This document shows, one piece after another, positions 51,717 to 61,429 of a DNA stretch of 64,000 nt (position 1 is the first letter of the stretch; each line of letters starts with the position of its first letter). Position numbers and translations under genes: made by a program. This stretch comes from Bacteroidales bacterium (lineage in GTDB: Bacteria; Bacteroidota; Bacteroidia; Bacteroidales; Tenuifilaceae), in assembly GCA_020636845.1 (NCBI GenBank), contig JACJXD010000007.1, positions 117,064 through 181,063 of the forward strand. Reading direction: 5' to 3'. The notes under the pieces are model-generated. The model ran no database searches. It was not told where the DNA came from and worked only from the letters and a program-made list of their open reading frames with translations.

Positions 51717-53249
51717 ATGAAAACTATCTGCTTTTACTTTCAAGTTCACCAGCCGTTTAGGCTTCGCAGGTACAGATTCTTCGATATTGGTAAACACCAC
51801 GACTATTTCGATGAGTTTGCCAACCGTTCCATTATGCGAAAAGTTGCCGAAAAATGCTACCTTCCCACTAATAAACTAATGCTTGACCTAATTAACGAGT
51901 ATGGCTCCCGTTTTAAAATATCGTACTCCATTTCGGGAACAGCCTTAGATCAGTTTGAACTTTATGCTCCCGATGTACTCGACAGTTTTCGTAAACTTGC
52001 CGATACGGGATGCGTTGAATTTTTAGCCGAAACTTACTCACACTCCCTTTCTTCGCTTAAAAACAAAGATGAATTTTCCCGGCAGGTAAGGGCACAACAA
52101 AAGAAAATAAAGGAACTGTTTAACTACGAATCCAAAACATTTCGAAATACCGAGTTAATTTACTCCGACGAAATCGGCGCAATGGTAGCCGACTTAGGGT
52201 TTAAAACTATGCTAACCGAAGGTGCAAAGCATATTCTGGGGTGGAAAAGTTCAAACTTTGTTTATGCAAATGATATTAATCCAAAGTTGAAACTTCTACT
52301 AAAGAATTTCCAACTCAGCGACGATATTGCCTTTCGATTTTCGAACCGCGATTGGTCCGAGTGGCCGCTCACAACCGAAAAGTTTGTTTGGTGGCTTGAC
52401 AACATCGACCCAAATGAAGAAATTGTTAACCTGTTTATGGATTACGAAACCTTTGGCGAGCATCAATGGGCAGAAACCGGCATTTTCGATTTTATGCGTG
52501 CATTACCCGATAGGATTTTCTCAAACTCCAACTTCGAATTTTTAACCCCTGCTGAGGCGGCCAAAAAGCATCAACCAGTTGCATTACTACACGTACCTTC
52601 GCCTATTTCATGGGCCGATGAGGAACGCGATCTTACCGCATGGCTGGGAAACGAACTTCAGGATAGCGCTTTCAACCAACTATACTCCCTTGCCGACAAG
52701 GTAGAGCAAATAGACGATCCCGATATAAAACGCGATTGGCTTTACTTGCAAACCAGCGACCATTTTTACTACCTATGTACCAAATGGTTCAGCGATGGCG
52801 ATGTACACAAATATTTTAACCCATACGATTCTCCATACGAAGCTTTTATTAACTACATGAATGTTTTAAGCGATTTTTCGTTACGCGTTAAAAACAAGTT
52901 AATGGAGCAGTCGCTGTTCAACGAAAAGGAAGAAAGCGAAACTACCGAGATTAAAAAGTTAATAGGGGCTTATCAAAAGAAAATCGAAGAATTGCAACAG
53001 CAAATTACTTCTACCGCAACAAAAACCGCAAGTACATCTCCGAAAAATGCGGTAAAGAATGAGGCTCCGAAGAAAGATATAGCTGTCCCGAAAAAAAAGG
53101 AGACTACCATCTCCAAAAAGAAAAAGGACACAGTAAAAAAGGTCGAAGAGCCCAAGAAGGCAAAAGCCTCAACAACTAAAGCAAAAAAGCCCGTAACACA
53201 AACTGCTACTAAAAAGAGCCCCAAAGGCAATACAAAAAAAAGCAAGTAG
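51717..53249 (+). CDS. GH57 alpha-amylase-type enzyme with lysine-rich tail
   Basis: From the ATG at 51717, 510 residues; an in-frame TTG at 51693 is unlikely. The GH57 barrel (about 1-300) starts with ICFYFQVHQPFRLRRYRFF, and its catalytic residues are visible: the nucleophile Glu146 in RNTELIYSDEIG and the acid/base Asp242 in FMDYETFGEHQ. A helical domain (about 300-410) with WLYLQTSDHFYYLCTKWF follows, as in the family. The last 80 or so residues are a low-complexity tail of Lys, Ala, Thr and Ser (repeated KKK and KKA), unlike ordinary GH57 enzymes. No signal peptide, so it is cytoplasmic. Third gene of the cassette. Confidence 0.92.
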   Translation: MKTICFYFQVHQPFRLRRYRFFDIGKHHDYFDEFANRSIMRKVAEKCYLPTNKLMLDLINEYGSRFKISYSISGTALDQFELYAPDVLDSFRKLADTGCVEFLAETYSHSLSSLKNKDEFSRQVRAQQKKIKELFNYESKTFRNTELIYSDEIGAMVADLGFKTMLTEGAKHILGWKSSNFVYANDINPKLKLLLKNFQLSDDIAFRFSNRDWSEWPLTTEKFVWWLDNIDPNEEIVNLFMDYETFGEHQWAETGIFDFMRALPDRIFSNSNFEFLTPAEAAKKHQPVALLHVPSPISWADEERDLTAWLGNELQDSAFNQLYSLADKVEQIDDPDIKRDWLYLQTSDHFYYLCTKWFSDGDVHKYFNPYDSPYEAFINYMNVLSDFSLRVKNKLMEQSLFNEKEESETTEIKKLIGAYQKKIEELQQQITSTATKTASTSPKNAVKNEAPKKDIAVPKKKETTISKKKKDTVKKVEEPKKAKASTTKAKKPVTQTATKKSPKGNTKKSK

Positions 53250-53272
53250 AACTATATTAAAAGAAAAATCAT

Positions 53273-56200
53273 ATGAGTGAGAAACTGTTAAAACCCGATT
53301 ACATATTCGAGGTAAGTTGGGAAGTATGCAACAAAGTAGGCGGGATACACACGGTTATTTCCACTAAAGCTTCTATGCTAGAAGCCGAACTTAACAATAA
53401 TTACATCACCATTGGTCCCGACGTTATTAAGGACACCGAGCATAATCGCGAGTTTATTGAAGATCCTTCACTTTTCGAAGCATGGAGGAATAAAGCTCTT
53501 GAAGAAAAATTACCCATTCGTATTGGCCGTTGGAACATTCCATGTAAACCCATCGCTATAATTATAAACTTTTCCGGGTTAATTAGCCAAAAGGATGAAA
53601 TCTTCAAAGAGTTATGGGAAGAATTTAAACTCGATTCGATAACCGGCCAATGGGATTATATAGAACCTACCCTTTTTGGCTATGCTGCCGGAAAGGTTAT
53701 AGAAAGTTTTGCAAACTTCCATTTAAGCCTTCGTCATCGGGTTATCGCACAGTTTCACGAGTGGATGACCGGTTCAGGATTACTCTACCTAAAAAAGAAT
53801 GCCCCACAAATAGGTACTGTTTTTACAACACACGCCACAGTTTTAGGTAGAAGTATAGCTGGCAACAACCTTCCGCTATACAATAACATTGAAAAGTACG
53901 AACCTCACGTAAAGGCACGAGAATTTAATGTAATATCCAAGCAATCGCTAGAGTCTGTTTCGGCTCAACTAGCCGATGCTTTTACCACAGTAAGCGATAT
54001 TACAGCAAGAGAATGTAAACAATTTCTCGGGAAAGACGTTGATTTAATAACTCCAAACGGTTTCGACGATTCCTTTATTCCCGATAACGATGAACTAAAA
54101 CTCAGACGATTAGAAGGACGAATTAAATTTTATGAAGTTGCCGAGGCTATGCTTGCTCACGATGTTGCTAAGGACAGCATAATAGTTGGAATAAGCGGAA
54201 GGTATGAGTTTAAAAACAAGGGAATAGACGTTTTTATTGAAGCACTAGGCAAAATTAATCGTGAAAACAACCTGAATAAAGAAATTCTAGCCTTTTTACT
54301 AATTCCAGCAGGGCATCATGGTCCCAGAAAGGACGTTTTCCACAACTTACTCGATAAGGACAAAGACTTCAATAATTACATTATTCTGGACGACACCCAT
54401 GTTACCCACTACTTAAACGATCCGGAATCCGAACCTATTCTCAAAAAAATTCGTTCCGTAGGATTAAACAACTCATCATCCGATAAGGTAAAGGTATTTT
54501 GGGTTCCTTGCTACCTAAATGGCGACGATGGAATATTTAATAAGCCTTACTACGACTTGCTTGTAGGAATGGATATAACCGTATTTCCGTCGTATTACGA
54601 ACCTTGGGGATACACACCTTTGGAAAGTTTAGCATTCAAGGTTCCAACAATAACAACCACTTTGGCCGGATTTGGCGAATGGGTAAACCAAAAATACAGC
54701 AAAGAAAAAAATGCGATAACCGTAATTCCCCGTAATGATGAAAACGATAACGAAGTTGTTGATGCAATTGTAGCACAGCTAAATTCCATAACACTTCTCG
54801 ACCAAGAACAACGCAAACTTCTCTCCGAAAATGCCTTCGACATTTCCAAAATTGCTCTCTGGAAAAACTTTATATCCTACTATCAAAACGCATACAATAT
54901 TGCGTTGCAGCAGGTAGGAAACCGAACTCATATTTTTATGGAAGAAGAACGGCAGGAAATTCTTCCTAAAAAAGAAAGAAAATTTAAAGCCAACAAGCCT
55001 TCATGGGTAAGAATATTAGTACAAAAAAGCTTACCCAAGAAATTAAAATCGCTCGACGATTTATCGAGAAATTTATGGTGGTCGTGGAACTCGGAAACTA
55101 AGGAGCTCTTTAAATCCATTGATCCCCAACTATGGGAAAAATGCGAAAAAAACCCTATCCTATTTCTCGAAAAAATTAGTCTTCCTCGCCTGTTAGAGTT
55201 GGAAAACGATGCAACTTTTGTCGAAAAATTGCATTCCACATATTTGAAGTTCACTTCATACATGATGGATAAAGTTAGCCGCAGCGGTCCAAGAATTGCC
55301 TATTTCAGCATGGAGTTCGGCTTGCATAACTCTTTAAAATTATACTCAGGAGGTTTAGGCATTTTAGCCGGCGACTACCTAAAAGAAGCATCCGACAGTA
55401 ACATCGACATGGTAGGCGTTGGGTTGCTTTACCGCTATGGCTATTTTACCCAAAGCCTTTCGGCTTCGGGACAGCAAGTTTCCGTTTACGATCAACAAAA
55501 CTTTTCGCAAACACTGGCAACTCCCGTTCGAGACGAAAATGGCAAATGGATAACTATCAGCATTGCATTTCCTGGTCGCCAAGTTTATGCAAGGGTGTGG
55601 AAAGTTGAAGTTGGACGAACCGACTTATACCTGTTAGATACCGATTTTGAAGACAATCAGCCTGCCGACAGAACCATTACCCACCATCTATATGGAGGAG
55701 ATTTGGAAAACCGTTTTAAACAGGAAATGGTACTGGGTGTAGGAGGAATTAGAGCATTAAAAGAACTAAAAATTGAGGCCAACATCTTTCACTTAAACGA
55801 AGGTCATGCTGCATTTACCGGACTTGAACGGTTACGTACCTTCATTTTAAACGACAAACTTTCGTACTACGAAGCCCTCGAAGTAGTAAGGGCTACAAGT
55901 TTATTTACTACACACACTCCGGTTCCTGCTGGTCACGATGTATTTCCTGAAGATTTGTTACGTTCGTATATGGCTCATTACCCCGAAAGGTTAAAAATAA
56001 CATGGGATCAGTTTATGGACCTTGGACGCATGAATCCTGGCGATCCCAAGGAAAAATTTTCTATGAGCCATTTAGCCATAAACTTGTCACAGGAAGTAAA
56101 TGGCGTTAGCTGGTTACATGGCGAAGTAAGTCGAAAAATGTTTGCGGGAATGTGGCCATGCTACTTTTACAACGAACTCCACATTAGTTACGTTACAAAC

Positions 56201-57526
56201 GGAGTTCACTATCCAACATGGGCTGCAAAAGAATGGCGAAATATGCTTGAGGACGATTCTATGAAATCGATAAGCCATGTAAAACAGCCAAATTGGGAGA
56301 TAGTAGAAAATATACCTGATTCCAAGATATGGGATACTCGAAATGTGCTTCGAAAAAGGCTAATAAAATTAATAAATAAAAGGCTTAGCGAACCCCATAT
56401 GGTTCGATTCGAAAGTCCACGAGAGGTTATTGAAATGCAGGAAAAACTTAGCGATAAAATACTAACCATAGGATTTGCCCGTAGGTTTGCCACTTATAAA
56501 AGGGCATACCTACTATTTAAAGATTTAGATAGACTCGACAAACTTGTTAACAATCCCGATCAGCCAGTCCAAATTTTGTTTGCAGGGAAAGCCCACCCAA
56601 ATGATAAAGCCGGACAAGATTTAATAAAGCAGATAATTGAAATTTCCAAGCAACCCCGATTTATAGGCAGAATAGTATTTCTCCAGAACTACGATATGGA
56701 ACTTGCTCGCCACATGATTCAGGGTGTCGATGTTTGGCTCAATACACCAACTCGCCCATTAGAAGCATCCGGAACAAGCGGACAAAAAGCAGTTATGAAT
56801 GGGGTTCTTCATTTTAGCGTACTCGATGGATGGTGGGTCGAAGGTTATAAAAAGGATGCCGGTTGGGCATTACCAATGGAAAATACATACACCGAACCAG
56901 AATTTCAGGACGAGTTAGATGCCGAAACCATATATACTTTATTCGAAAATGAAGTGGTTCCTGCATTTTACGAACGTAGTCAGGAAAACATCCCTATCAG
57001 GTGGATTTCGTACATTCGGAACTCCTTATCGCAGATTGCCCCTAAATTTACAACCCTGCGAATGATTAACGACTATCAAAGCAGATTTTACAATAAGTTA
57101 AATAAACGCTCGGCAGAGCTAATCGAAAATGATTTTGCAACAGCAAAATCAATATCCAACTGGAAAAAGAGGGTTGCCCGTAATTGGGACGACATTGAGG
57201 TTATTCAAGTTAAACAATTCGATGTATCGCACGAGGCTATTCTGTTGGGCAAGGAATACATCTCCGAAGTTACTTTGGATTTAAGCGGACTTGGCCCCGA
57301 CGAAGTTGGTGTAGAAATGGTAATTGCCGATTTGTTCGAGGGAGGTGAAGTTAGCGTAAAGCGTGCACACGAATTTCAACTATATTCAACCGAAGGTTCA
57401 CGAGCCACATACCGCTTAAAACTTATACCCGTTGATCCCGGTGCTTTTGAATGTGGAATTAGGGTTTACCCTAAAAATCCAATGTTACCGCATAGAATGG
57501 ATTTCTGCTTAGTTCGATGGATTTAA
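53273..57526 (+). CDS. GT3 glycogen synthase fused to GT35 alpha-glucan phosphorylase
   Basis: Single frame of 1417 residues with two enzymes. Residues about 1-560 are a family 3, eukaryote-type glycogen synthase: EVSWEVCNKVGGIHTVISTKA near residue 14, AQFHEWMTGSGLLYLKK near 160, and the donor-site PSYYEPWGYTPLES (E-x7-E, about 441-449). After a linker, a DUF3417-like domain (about 580-680, LSRNLWWSWNSETKELF) leads into the GT35 phosphorylase: IAYFSMEFGLHNSLKLYSGGLGILAGDYLK (about 680), HLNEGHAAFTGLERL, and the PLP-lysine loop EASGTSGQKAVMNG (about 1172). A beta-rich tail closes it. Chain elongation and phosphorolysis on one polypeptide is notable. No internal stop or frameshift. It starts 23 bases after the GH57 gene. 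Confidence 0.93.
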   Translation: MSEKLLKPDYIFEVSWEVCNKVGGIHTVISTKASMLEAELNNNYITIGPDVIKDTEHNREFIEDPSLFEAWRNKALEEKLPIRIGRWNIPCKPIAIIINFSGLISQKDEIFKELWEEFKLDSITGQWDYIEPTLFGYAAGKVIESFANFHLSLRHRVIAQFHEWMTGSGLLYLKKNAPQIGTVFTTHATVLGRSIAGNNLPLYNNIEKYEPHVKAREFNVISKQSLESVSAQLADAFTTVSDITARECKQFLGKDVDLITPNGFDDSFIPDNDELKLRRLEGRIKFYEVAEAMLAHDVAKDSIIVGISGRYEFKNKGIDVFIEALGKINRENNLNKEILAFLLIPAGHHGPRKDVFHNLLDKDKDFNNYIILDDTHVTHYLNDPESEPILKKIRSVGLNNSSSDKVKVFWVPCYLNGDDGIFNKPYYDLLVGMDITVFPSYYEPWGYTPLESLAFKVPTITTTLAGFGEWVNQKYSKEKNAITVIPRNDENDNEVVDAIVAQLNSITLLDQEQRKLLSENAFDISKIALWKNFISYYQNAYNIALQQVGNRTHIFMEEERQEILPKKERKFKANKPSWVRILVQKSLPKKLKSLDDLSRNLWWSWNSETKELFKSIDPQLWEKCEKNPILFLEKISLPRLLELENDATFVEKLHSTYLKFTSYMMDKVSRSGPRIAYFSMEFGLHNSLKLYSGGLGILAGDYLKEASDSNIDMVGVGLLYRYGYFTQSLSASGQQVSVYDQQNFSQTLATPVRDENGKWITISIAFPGRQVYARVWKVEVGRTDLYLLDTDFEDNQPADRTITHHLYGGDLENRFKQEMVLGVGGIRALKELKIEANIFHLNEGHAAFTGLERLRTFILNDKLSYYEALEVVRATSLFTTHTPVPAGHDVFPEDLLRSYMAHYPERLKITWDQFMDLGRMNPGDPKEKFSMSHLAINLSQEVNGVSWLHGEVSRKMFAGMWPCYFYNELHISYVTNGVHYPTWAAKEWRNMLEDDSMKSISHVKQPNWEIVENIPDSKIWDTRNVLRKRLIKLINKRLSEPHMVRFESPREVIEMQEKLSDKILTIGFARRFATYKRAYLLFKDLDRLDKLVNNPDQPVQILFAGKAHPNDKAGQDLIKQIIEISKQPRFIGRIVFLQNYDMELARHMIQGVDVWLNTPTRPLEASGTSGQKAVMNGVLHFSVLDGWWVEGYKKDAGWALPMENTYTEPEFQDELDAETIYTLFENEVVPAFYERSQENIPIRWISYIRNSLSQIAPKFTTLRMINDYQSRFYNKLNKRSAELIENDFATAKSISNWKKRVARNWDDIEVIQVKQFDVSHEAILLGKEYISEVTLDLSGLGPDEVGVEMVIADLFEGGEVSVKRAHEFQLYSTEGSRATYRLKLIPVDPGAFECGIRVYPKNPMLPHRMDFCLVRWI

Positions 57527-57543
57527 CAATTAACTAAAAGAAA

Positions 57544-57577
57544 GCGAAAGGGTTTCGCCCCCTTTCAGGGGGCTTTT
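57544..57577 (+). terminator. Terminator with alternative pairings after the glycogen cassette
   Basis: GCCCCC (57557-57562), loop TTTCA, GGGGGC (57568-57573), then TTTT. Upstream GCGAAA (57544-57549) can pair with TTTCGC (57553-57558), and GAAAGGG (57546-57552) with CCCTTTC (57560-57566); these exclude the terminator stem. It ends the cassette or acts as an attenuator before ribF. Confidence 0.7.
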
Positions 57578-57601
57578 GTCCATAAAAAACAAACGTTGGT
57601 C

Positions 57602-57626
57602 AATGCGGTGGTAAACCATAAGCATT
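57602..57626 (+). other. Second hairpin in the ribF leader
   Basis: AATGC (57602-57606) pairs with GCATT (57622-57626), with inner GGT/ACC pairs. It is 59 bases before the ribF ATG. It does not show the conserved core of the FMN riboswitch. Confidence 0.4.
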
Positions 57627-57684
57627 ACAAATACAATCTTGAATTTTTTTTAGCATATTAGCAAAGTTATACAATCCTGTAAAA

Positions 57685-58665
57685 ATGATTATAGTTCAGA
57701 AACCGGAGCAAACTTCAGGGCAAGAAACCGCAATAACAATGGGTTTCTTCGATGGCGTTCACTCTGGACATAAAGAACTTATTCAGCGGGTGCTAAAATC
57801 AGCCGAAATCAATAATCTGAAATCAGCAGTTCTAACATTTTGGCCACACCCCAGACTTGTTTTAAAAAAAGATCCTGAAAAATTACGTTTTCTTACCACC
57901 CTTAATGAAAAATGGAAAATTATATCCAGATTAAATATCGATTACTTAATTATTCAGGAATTCACACCCAGTTTTTATAACCTCGAACCGGAAGACTTTA
58001 TTCGTTATCTGGTAAAAAACTATCACATGAAGTACATTGTAGTTGGTAGCGATCACCGATTCGGGAAAGAAGGGAAAGGCGATGCCACACTTCTAAGAAA
58101 ACTAGGTAACGAAATGGACTTTACGGTTGAAGTTGTAGAACAACTTTCCGTGGATAGTCAACATATCAGCTCGACAAAAATTCGTGAAGCACTCCTCAAT
58201 GGCAATATCGAAAAAGCCAATATAATGCTCGGCTATCCATACTTCCTTACAGGAACGGTAGAATCCGGGAAACAACTTGGCCGAAAAATTGGGTTTCCTA
58301 CAGCCAATATTCGTCCCAACGACCCACTTAAGTTGATTCCTAAGGAAGGTGTTTATGCTGTAGTTATAAATATAGGCAACGAAATTAAATTTGGAATGTT
58401 AAACATTGGCTTCCGACCCACTGTCGATACTTTTCAGAAGCAAACCATTGAAGTTAACATTTTTGATTTCGACAAGGATGTTTACCAAGAAAACATCGAG
58501 GTTGCCTTCATAAAACGTCTCCGCAACGAAAAACGCTTCCCTTCCATCGAACATTTAAAGGACAGTTTGGTTAAAGATAAGGAAGACGCACTTAATGCTC
58601 TGAAAGACCAAAAAAAAGAAAGTTTACAAAACTTATTTTTAACTTTGCGCCCCGTAAAGGAATAA
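57685..58665 (+). CDS. ribF: Bifunctional riboflavin kinase/FAD synthetase
   Basis: Phosphorylates riboflavin to FMN and adenylylates FMN to FAD. The 326-residue protein has the N-terminal nucleotidyltransferase domain ([18 protein letters not shown] with the HxGH-type motif, [31 protein letters not shown]) and the C-terminal kinase domain ([20 protein letters not shown] with the conserved PTAN, then [19 protein letters not shown]). Length is normal. The preceding 158-base gap carries a terminator and a second hairpin; I found no clear promoter box. Confidence 0.97.
   Translation: MIIVQKPEQTSGQETAITMGFFDGVHSGHKELIQRVLKSAEINNLKSAVLTFWPHPRLVLKKDPEKLRFLTTLNEKWKIISRLNIDYLIIQEFTPSFYNLEPEDFIRYLVKNYHMKYIVVGSDHRFGKEGKGDATLLRKLGNEMDFTVEVVEQLSVDSQHISSTKIREALLNGNIEKANIMLGYPYFLTGTVESGKQLGRKIGFPTANIRPNDPLKLIPKEGVYAVVINIGNEIKFGMLNIGFRPTVDTFQKQTIEVNIFDFDKDVYQENIEVAFIKRLRNEKRFPSIEHLKDSLVKDKEDALNALKDQKKESLQNLFLTLRPVKE
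58640..58647 (+). promoter_or_regulatory. Possible -7 box of ahcY inside ribF
   Basis: TAACTTTG, exact TAnnTTTG, within the last codons of ribF and 44-51 bases before the ahcY ATG. It may give ahcY an extra start independent of ribF. Confidence 0.4.
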
Positions 58666-58690
58666 GATTATTCTAAAACAATTTAATATA

Positions 58691-60109
58691 ATGGAACCAG
58701 TTATTGTAGAAACACTACCCTACAAGGTTAAGGATATTTCGTTAGCCGATTGGGGACGAAAAGAAATTGAAATTGCCGAAAAGGAAATGCCGGGTCTTAT
58801 GGCCATTCGCAAAAAGTATGGTCCCGACAAACCCCTTAAAGGAGCCCGGGTTACCGGATCGCTTCACATGACCATTCAAACAGCAGTGCTTATTGAAACA
58901 TTGGTTGAACTTGGTGCAGATGTTCGCTGGGCAAGTTGTAATATTTTTTCCACACAGGATCATGCTGCTGCAGCCATTGCCGCTGCCGGTGTTCCAGTTT
59001 TTGCTTGGAAAGGCGAAACTCTCGAAGACTACTGGTGGTGTACAGCACAGGCAATATCGTTCCCCGGCGGAAAGGGACCAAACCTTGTTGTTGACGATGG
59101 AGGCGATGCCACATTACTAATCCATCAAGGATATAGGGCAGAAAACGATGCTAATACACTTAACCGTAAAGCCGAATCGCACGAAGAAGAGGTCATCATC
59201 AACCTTCTTAAAAAGATATTAGTTGAATCTCCTAATAAATGGCACAACTTAGTTAAAGAGTGGAGAGGCGTTTCCGAAGAAACCACTACAGGTGTTCACC
59301 GCCTTTACCAAATGAAAGAAAGAGGAGAACTACTTGTACCTGCCATAAACGTAAACGATTCCGTTACCAAGAGTAAATTCGATAACCTTTACGGCTGTCG
59401 CGAATCGTTAGCCGATGGTATTAAACGTGCAACCGATGTTATGATTGCCGGTAAGGTTGTGGTTGTTTGCGGTTACGGCGATGTCGGTAAAGGCTGTGCT
59501 AAGAGTATGCGCTCCTACGGAGCACGTGTAATTATTACCGAAATCGATCCTATTTGCGCATTACAAGCATCGATGGAAGGATTCGAAGTAAAAACCCTTG
59601 AAGATGCCCTTGACGAAGGAAACATCTATGTTACCGCTACCGGTAACTGCGACATCATCAAGTTGGAGCACATGCAACGCATGAAGGATCAGTCTATTGT
59701 TTGCAACATTGGTCACTTCGACAACGAAATTCAGGTTGACAGGCTGAACGCACAAAAGGATGTTGAAAAAGTAACCATTAAACCTCAGGTTGATAAGTAC
59801 ATCTTTAAAGATGGTAAAGCAATGTTCTTACTTGCCGAAGGTCGTTTGGTTAACCTTGGCTGTGCAACAGGACACCCAAGTTTTGTGATGAGCAACAGTT
59901 TTTCCAATCAAACGCTGGCACAAATTGAACTGTGGAGTAAGAATCTAGAAATTGATGTTTACCGTCTTCCCAAGCATCTTGACGAAGAGGTTGCCCGCTT
60001 ACATTTGGATCAACTAGGCGTTAAGTTAACCAAATTGAGTAAAAAACAAGCAGACTATATCGGAGTAAAACAGGAAGGTCCGTTTAAACCGGAACATTAC
60101 AGATATTAA
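58691..60109 (+). CDS. ahcY: Adenosylhomocysteinase
   Basis: NAD-dependent hydrolase that splits S-adenosylhomocysteine into adenosine and homocysteine, relieving product inhibition of methyltransferases. The 472-residue protein shows the hallmark segments: [56 protein letters not shown] with the catalytic Lys and Asn, the NAD-binding [14 protein letters not shown], and [21 protein letters not shown]. The C-terminal KPEHYRY carries the Lys and Tyr that contact NAD of the neighbouring subunit. It is 25 bases downstream of ribF and ends in a strong terminator. Confidence 0.98.
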   Translation: MEPVIVETLPYKVKDISLADWGRKEIEIAEKEMPGLMAIRKKYGPDKPLKGARVTGSLHMTIQTAVLIETLVELGADVRWASCNIFSTQDHAAAAIAAAGVPVFAWKGETLEDYWWCTAQAISFPGGKGPNLVVDDGGDATLLIHQGYRAENDANTLNRKAESHEEEVIINLLKKILVESPNKWHNLVKEWRGVSEETTTGVHRLYQMKERGELLVPAINVNDSVTKSKFDNLYGCRESLADGIKRATDVMIAGKVVVVCGYGDVGKGCAKSMRSYGARVIITEIDPICALQASMEGFEVKTLEDALDEGNIYVTATGNCDIIKLEHMQRMKDQSIVCNIGHFDNEIQVDRLNAQKDVEKVTIKPQVDKYIFKDGKAMFLLAEGRLVNLGCATGHPSFVMSNSFSNQTLAQIELWSKNLEIDVYRLPKHLDEEVARLHLDQLGVKLTKLSKKQADYIGVKQEGPFKPEHYRY

Positions 60110-60114
60110 TATTG

Positions 60115-60142
60115 AAAAATGCCGGAAATTCCGGCATTTTTT
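60115..60142. terminator. Bidirectional intrinsic terminator
   Basis: GCCGGAA (60121-60127) and TTCCGGC (60129-60135), flanked by AAAAAT on the left and ATTTTTTT on the right, so it terminates both ahcY and the convergent queG. Confidence 0.92.
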
Positions 60143-60187
60143 TAATGTTTCGATGTATAACAGAATACTATTTTCAACCAAATTTTT

Positions 60188-61108
60188 TCACCCCTTCTTC
60201 AATATATAATCAACCGCGGCTTTTACTTTGGTATATCCTGCTCGCTCGAGCGGAGTTCCGGAAAACCACACATCGAAATCTGTCTCCGACATTTGTGCCA
60301 AGTCATCCCTTCTCAAACCAACCAAATTTTCCTTTTTAAAATTTTGACAATCTAACTCCACACCTTTCTTATTCCACGGACAAACTTGCTGGCAAACATC
60401 GCAACCAAAACACCACCCGTTCAACATTTCCTTTTCATCCTCATTTAAAGGTTCTCGCTTCTCTATGCTCAGGTACGAAATGCACTTACGTGCATCAACA
60501 ACCTTTGGTACTATAATTGCCTGCGTCGGACAAGCATCGATACAACGGGTACAAGTTCCACACCTGTTACGTTCAACATTATCGGTTGTCTCAACATCCG
60601 CATCAACAATTAGCTCGCCAATAAACACAAAGGAACCTAATTTTGGATGTATTAAATTGGAATTTTTCCCAATCCAACCTAACCCCGCTCTTACAGCCCA
60701 TTCGCGTTCCAACACCGGAGCAGAATCCACAAATGCCCGACCGTTAATCTCTCCAAACTCAGCACGAATAGCATTCAACAACGAGTATAGCATATTCTTC
60801 ATCACTCCGTGATAATCGGAACCGCAGGCATACCTCGCAATTTTAGGAACTTCCCTATTAATCGGCAACTTCATCGACTTGTATGAAAGTAACACGCTTA
60901 TAACCGATTTTGCATTGGGAATCAGCAAAGTTGGATTGAACCGAAGATTAACATTTCGAGCCATGTAGCCCATATCGGCATGGTAACCGTTGTTAAGCCA
61001 ATTCAACAAGTAAGGCTCGGAACCAACAAGACGCTCAACCTTACTAACGCCACACGCATGAAAACCACACGCCAACGCCAAATTTACTATTTTATCTAAT
61101 GGTATCAT
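60188..61108 (-). CDS. queG: Epoxyqueuosine reductase
   Basis: Cobalamin- and iron-sulfur-dependent enzyme of the last step of queuosine synthesis, reducing epoxyqueuosine in tRNA. The 306-residue protein has the N-terminal cobalamin-binding reductase part (KSVISVLLSYKSM, ARYACGSDYHGVMK, VDSAPVLEREWAVRAGLGWIGKN) and two [4Fe-4S] clusters: CGTCTRCIDACPTQAI and CFGCDVCQQVCPWNKK. All eight cluster cysteines are present. It is somewhat shorter than the E. coli enzyme (379), lacking its C-terminal HEAT-like extension. It is transcribed alone, converging on ahcY. Confidence 0.95.
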   Translation of the reverse strand: MIPLDKIVNLALACGFHACGVSKVERLVGSEPYLLNWLNNGYHADMGYMARNVNLRFNPTLLIPNAKSVISVLLSYKSMKLPINREVPKIARYACGSDYHGVMKNMLYSLLNAIRAEFGEINGRAFVDSAPVLEREWAVRAGLGWIGKNSNLIHPKLGSFVFIGELIVDADVETTDNVERNRCGTCTRCIDACPTQAIIVPKVVDARKCISYLSIEKREPLNEDEKEMLNGWCFGCDVCQQVCPWNKKGVELDCQNFKKENLVGLRRDDLAQMSETDFDVWFSGTPLERAGYTKVKAAVDYILKKG

Positions 61109-61218
61109 TTTAATATCTGCAACTGCAAAGTATGTAAAAGTTTACTAAAACTCTATAAGAATAAACTGTCCTTTTTAGTTTTTAAAGTAATTTGGCAGAA
61201 ATTTTATTTCGAAAAGCA

Positions 61219-61425
61219 ATGATGGAATATAAACTGGACACGGAGTACATTCAACTAGATAAACTCCTGAAAATATGCCGAATTGTTAATAGTGGAGGCG
61301 AAGCACATCTGCTTGTAGAAAACAACGAGGTTAAGGTAAACGGAAATATTGAAACCCGGAAACGCGCCAAAATACGCATTGGCGATGCTGTTGAAGCATT
61401 AGGAAAGAAAATCGTTGTTAAATAG
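61219..61425 (+). CDS. S4-domain RNA-binding protein (YbcJ-like)
   Basis: Small RNA-binding protein of 68 residues from the ATG at 61219 (a second ATG follows directly; an in-frame TTG at 61192 is less likely). The S4 fold is clear: YIQLDKLLKICRIVNSGGEAHLLVEN, then VKVNGNIETRKRAKIRIGD, with the conserved basic turn. This matches the YbcJ/RlbA-like family, thought to act in ribosome function or RNA binding. It is transcribed alone and ends in a hairpin terminator shared with the convergent patatin gene. Confidence 0.85.
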   Translation: MMEYKLDTEYIQLDKLLKICRIVNSGGEAHLLVENNEVKVNGNIETRKRAKIRIGDAVEALGKKIVVK

Positions 61426-61429
61426 CGCA

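Noticed and set aside
52973..53245. 90-codon minus-strand frame opposite the GH57 tail
   Set aside because: Its Phe/Val-rich, membrane-like sequence is simply the reverse reading of the lysine codons of the tail.
57527..57684. FMN riboswitch before ribF
   Set aside because: The conserved RFN element sequence and multi-stem layout are not present; only a terminator-type hairpin with alternative pairings and one further hairpin are seen.
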